Shown here: piece by piece, positions 6,147 through 7,256 of the stretch
Position numbering within the stretch: position 1 is the stretch's first letter
Layout: each line of letters starts with the position of its first letter
Origin: Chloroflexota bacterium
Lineage (GTDB): Bacteria; Chloroflexota; Anaerolineae; UBA3071
NCBI GenBank assembly: GCA_014383605.1
Contig: JACNHM010000288.1
Span: 8,022 to 15,277, forward strand
Reading direction: 5' to 3'
DNA: 7,256 nucleotides
Program-made: the position numbers and the translations under genes
Notes under the pieces: model-generated
The model's database searches: none
Told to the model about the DNA's origin: nothing
The model's input: the letters and a program-made list of their open reading frames with translations, nothing else

Positions 6147-7202
6147 CTCCTTGTCCAGTTTGTCCAGTTCGGGCAGGATCTCGTCGGGCAGGGGGATGAC
6201 GCCGCCCATCCGCCCGTAGAAACGCACCGGGCAGCGACCCTCGACGGCCAGCCGCACGTCCTCGACCATCTGCCCGGCGTTCATCTCCACCACCAGCATG
6301 CCGCGCACCTGCTCGGCCAGTTCGGCCAGGCGAGCGCTGGGGAAGGGCCAGAGGGTGATGGGGCGAAGCAGTCCTACCTTCAGCCCCTGCTTCCGCGCCT
6401 CCCGCACCGCCGTCTGGCAGATGCGTCCCACGGTGCCGAAGGCCACCAGCAGCAAGTCGGCGTCGGCGGTGCTGTACTCCTTCCAGCGCACCTCGTTGGC
6501 AGCGATCTCTTTGAGCTTGGCCTGCAGCCGCAGGTTGACCTCCTCCAGGTTCTCCGCCCCCAGGTAGAGCGAGGTGATGATGTTGTGGGGGCGCCCCCTG
6601 GCGCCGGTCAGCGCCCAGGCGGGCCGCTCCTCGGGCGGTCGGGTTGGCCGCATGGGCGGCAGATCCGCCGGCTCCATCATCTGGCCGATGGCCCCGTCGG
6701 CGACGACCATGGCGATGGTGCGGTACTTCTCCGCCAGGTCGAAGGCCAGCACCACGCAGTCAATGGCCTCCTGCACGTTGGCCGGAGCCAGGACGATCAT
6801 GTGGAAGTCGCCGTGGCCGGCGGTCTTGACGGCCTGGAAATAGTCGCCCTGGGAGGGCTGGACGTTGCCCAGGCCGGGGCCGCCGCGCATGATGTTGATC
6901 AACACGACGGGCACCTCGGAGGCGGCGATGTAGGAGATGCCTTCCTGCATCAGGCTGATGCCGGGGCTGGAAGAGGAGGTCATCACCCGCGCGCCCGTGC
7001 AGGCGGCGCCGTAGACCATGTTGATGGAAGCCACTTCGCTTTCGGCCTGCAGGAAGACGCGTCCCTCCTCCGGCAATCGCCGGGAGAGATGCTCCAATAC
7101 CTCGGTCTGGGGCGTGATGGGGTAACCGTAGAAGGCTTCGAGCCCGGCCCGGATGGCGGCCTCGGCGATGGCCGCGTTTCCCTCAAGCAATTCTTTCGCC
7201 AT
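6141..7202 (-). CDS. vorB: 2-oxoacid:ferredoxin oxidoreductase, alpha subunit (VorB-like)
   Basis: This 353-residue protein is the large alpha subunit of the PFOR superfamily. It opens [17 protein letters not shown] and carries GYPITPQTE (26-34), in which YPIT is the TPP-proximal signature. [14 protein letters not shown] (53-66), [17 protein letters not shown] (75-91), [17 protein letters not shown] (106-122), [10 protein letters not shown] (279-288) and VEMNAGQM (305-312) are conserved family blocks covering domains I and II. The N-terminal form is closest to what is usually named VorB (3-methyl-2-oxobutanoate oxidoreductase), but this naming is often applied loosely; 2-oxoglutarate or another 2-oxoacid is possible. 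The start is secured by AGGAGG (7209-7214), 6 nt upstream. It is the first gene of the visible minus-strand run. The ferredoxin-like delta subunit that often precedes it is not in the 54 nt to its right. Confidence 0.92.
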   Translation of the reverse strand: MAKELLEGNAAIAEAAIRAGLEAFYGYPITPQTEVLEHLSRRLPEEGRVFLQAESEVASINMVYGAACTGARVMTSSSSPGISLMQEGISYIAASEVPVVLINIMRGGPGLGNVQPSQGDYFQAVKTAGHGDFHMIVLAPANVQEAIDCVVLAFDLAEKYRTIAMVVADGAIGQMMEPADLPPMRPTRPPEERPAWALTGARGRPHNIITSLYLGAENLEEVNLRLQAKLKEIAANEVRWKEYSTADADLLLVAFGTVGRICQTAVREARKQGLKVGLLRPITLWPFPSARLAELAEQVRGMLVVEMNAGQMVEDVRLAVEGRCPVRFYGRMGGVIPLPDEILPELDKLDKES

Positions 7203-7222
7203 GCTTCACCTCCTGATAGGAC

Positions 7223-7256
7223 ACGGATTTGACGGGTGCGGCGGATTTTCACGGAT
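7223..7256. repeat. CGGATTT-type short tandem-like repeat, cut by the window edge
   Basis: Three similar units lie upstream of the alpha gene: ACGGATTT (7223-7230), GCGGATTT (7241-7248) and ACGGAT (7251-7256, truncated). On the minus strand they read as a series of AAATCCGT/AAATCCGC blocks. Similar ATCCGTG-rich intergenic stretches occur, from memory, in several environmental bacterial phyla. It is unlike the TTTCAGG palindromes and probably a separate family. Its full length cannot be seen. Confidence 0.55.

Overview
The window is GC-rich bacterial DNA carrying seven complete genes on the minus strand and the 3' end of one plus-strand gene. There are no RNA genes, transposases, phage genes or CRISPR arrays. 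The protein types (a multi-subunit ferredoxin-linked 2-oxoacid oxidoreductase, alanine dehydrogenase, a Cat/AbfT-type CoA-transferase, a short rhomboid protease) together with TTTCAGG-type intergenic palindromes suggest a free-living, probably anaerobic or facultative bacterium. Chloroflexota is my best guess, but this is recollection of similar sequences and not proven here.

Layout. Positions 1-372 (+) hold the C-terminal part of an unrecognised protein, resembling secreted lipid-binding-like domains. A strong intrinsic terminator follows at 400-436 in the convergent gap 373-488. Everything to the right is read leftwards. In transcription order it is: 2-oxoacid:ferredoxin oxidoreductase alpha (7202-6141), beta (6062-5271) and gamma (5261-4722), alanine dehydrogenase (4640-3546), acetyl-CoA hydrolase/CoA-transferase (3536-2229), DNA polymerase III delta subunit holA (2207-1215) and a rhomboid protease (1181-489). 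The gaps are 78, 9, 81, 9, 21 and 33 nt, so a single transcript is plausible. No promoter can be identified; it may lie right of the window.

How the genes could work together. The first five genes form a coherent amino-acid/2-oxoacid catabolic module. Alanine dehydrogenase interconverts alanine with pyruvate and ammonia using NAD(H). The alpha-beta-gamma enzyme decarboxylates a 2-oxoacid to acyl-CoA and passes electrons to ferredoxin. The CoA-transferase can then swap CoA between that acyl-CoA and another acid. holA and the rhomboid gene are housekeeping or membrane genes with no obvious link to this chemistry.

The two wide gaps inside the module (78 and 81 nt) each contain a related imperfect palindrome, so the beta-gamma pair is bracketed by two copies of one intergenic element. 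A second, different repeat (CGGATTT units) begins at the right edge, upstream of the alpha gene. The most notable protein-level oddity is in alanine dehydrogenase: the position that is the pyruvate-binding lysine (Lys75) in the M. tuberculosis enzyme is valine here, while Arg15, His96 and the catalytic aspartate are kept.
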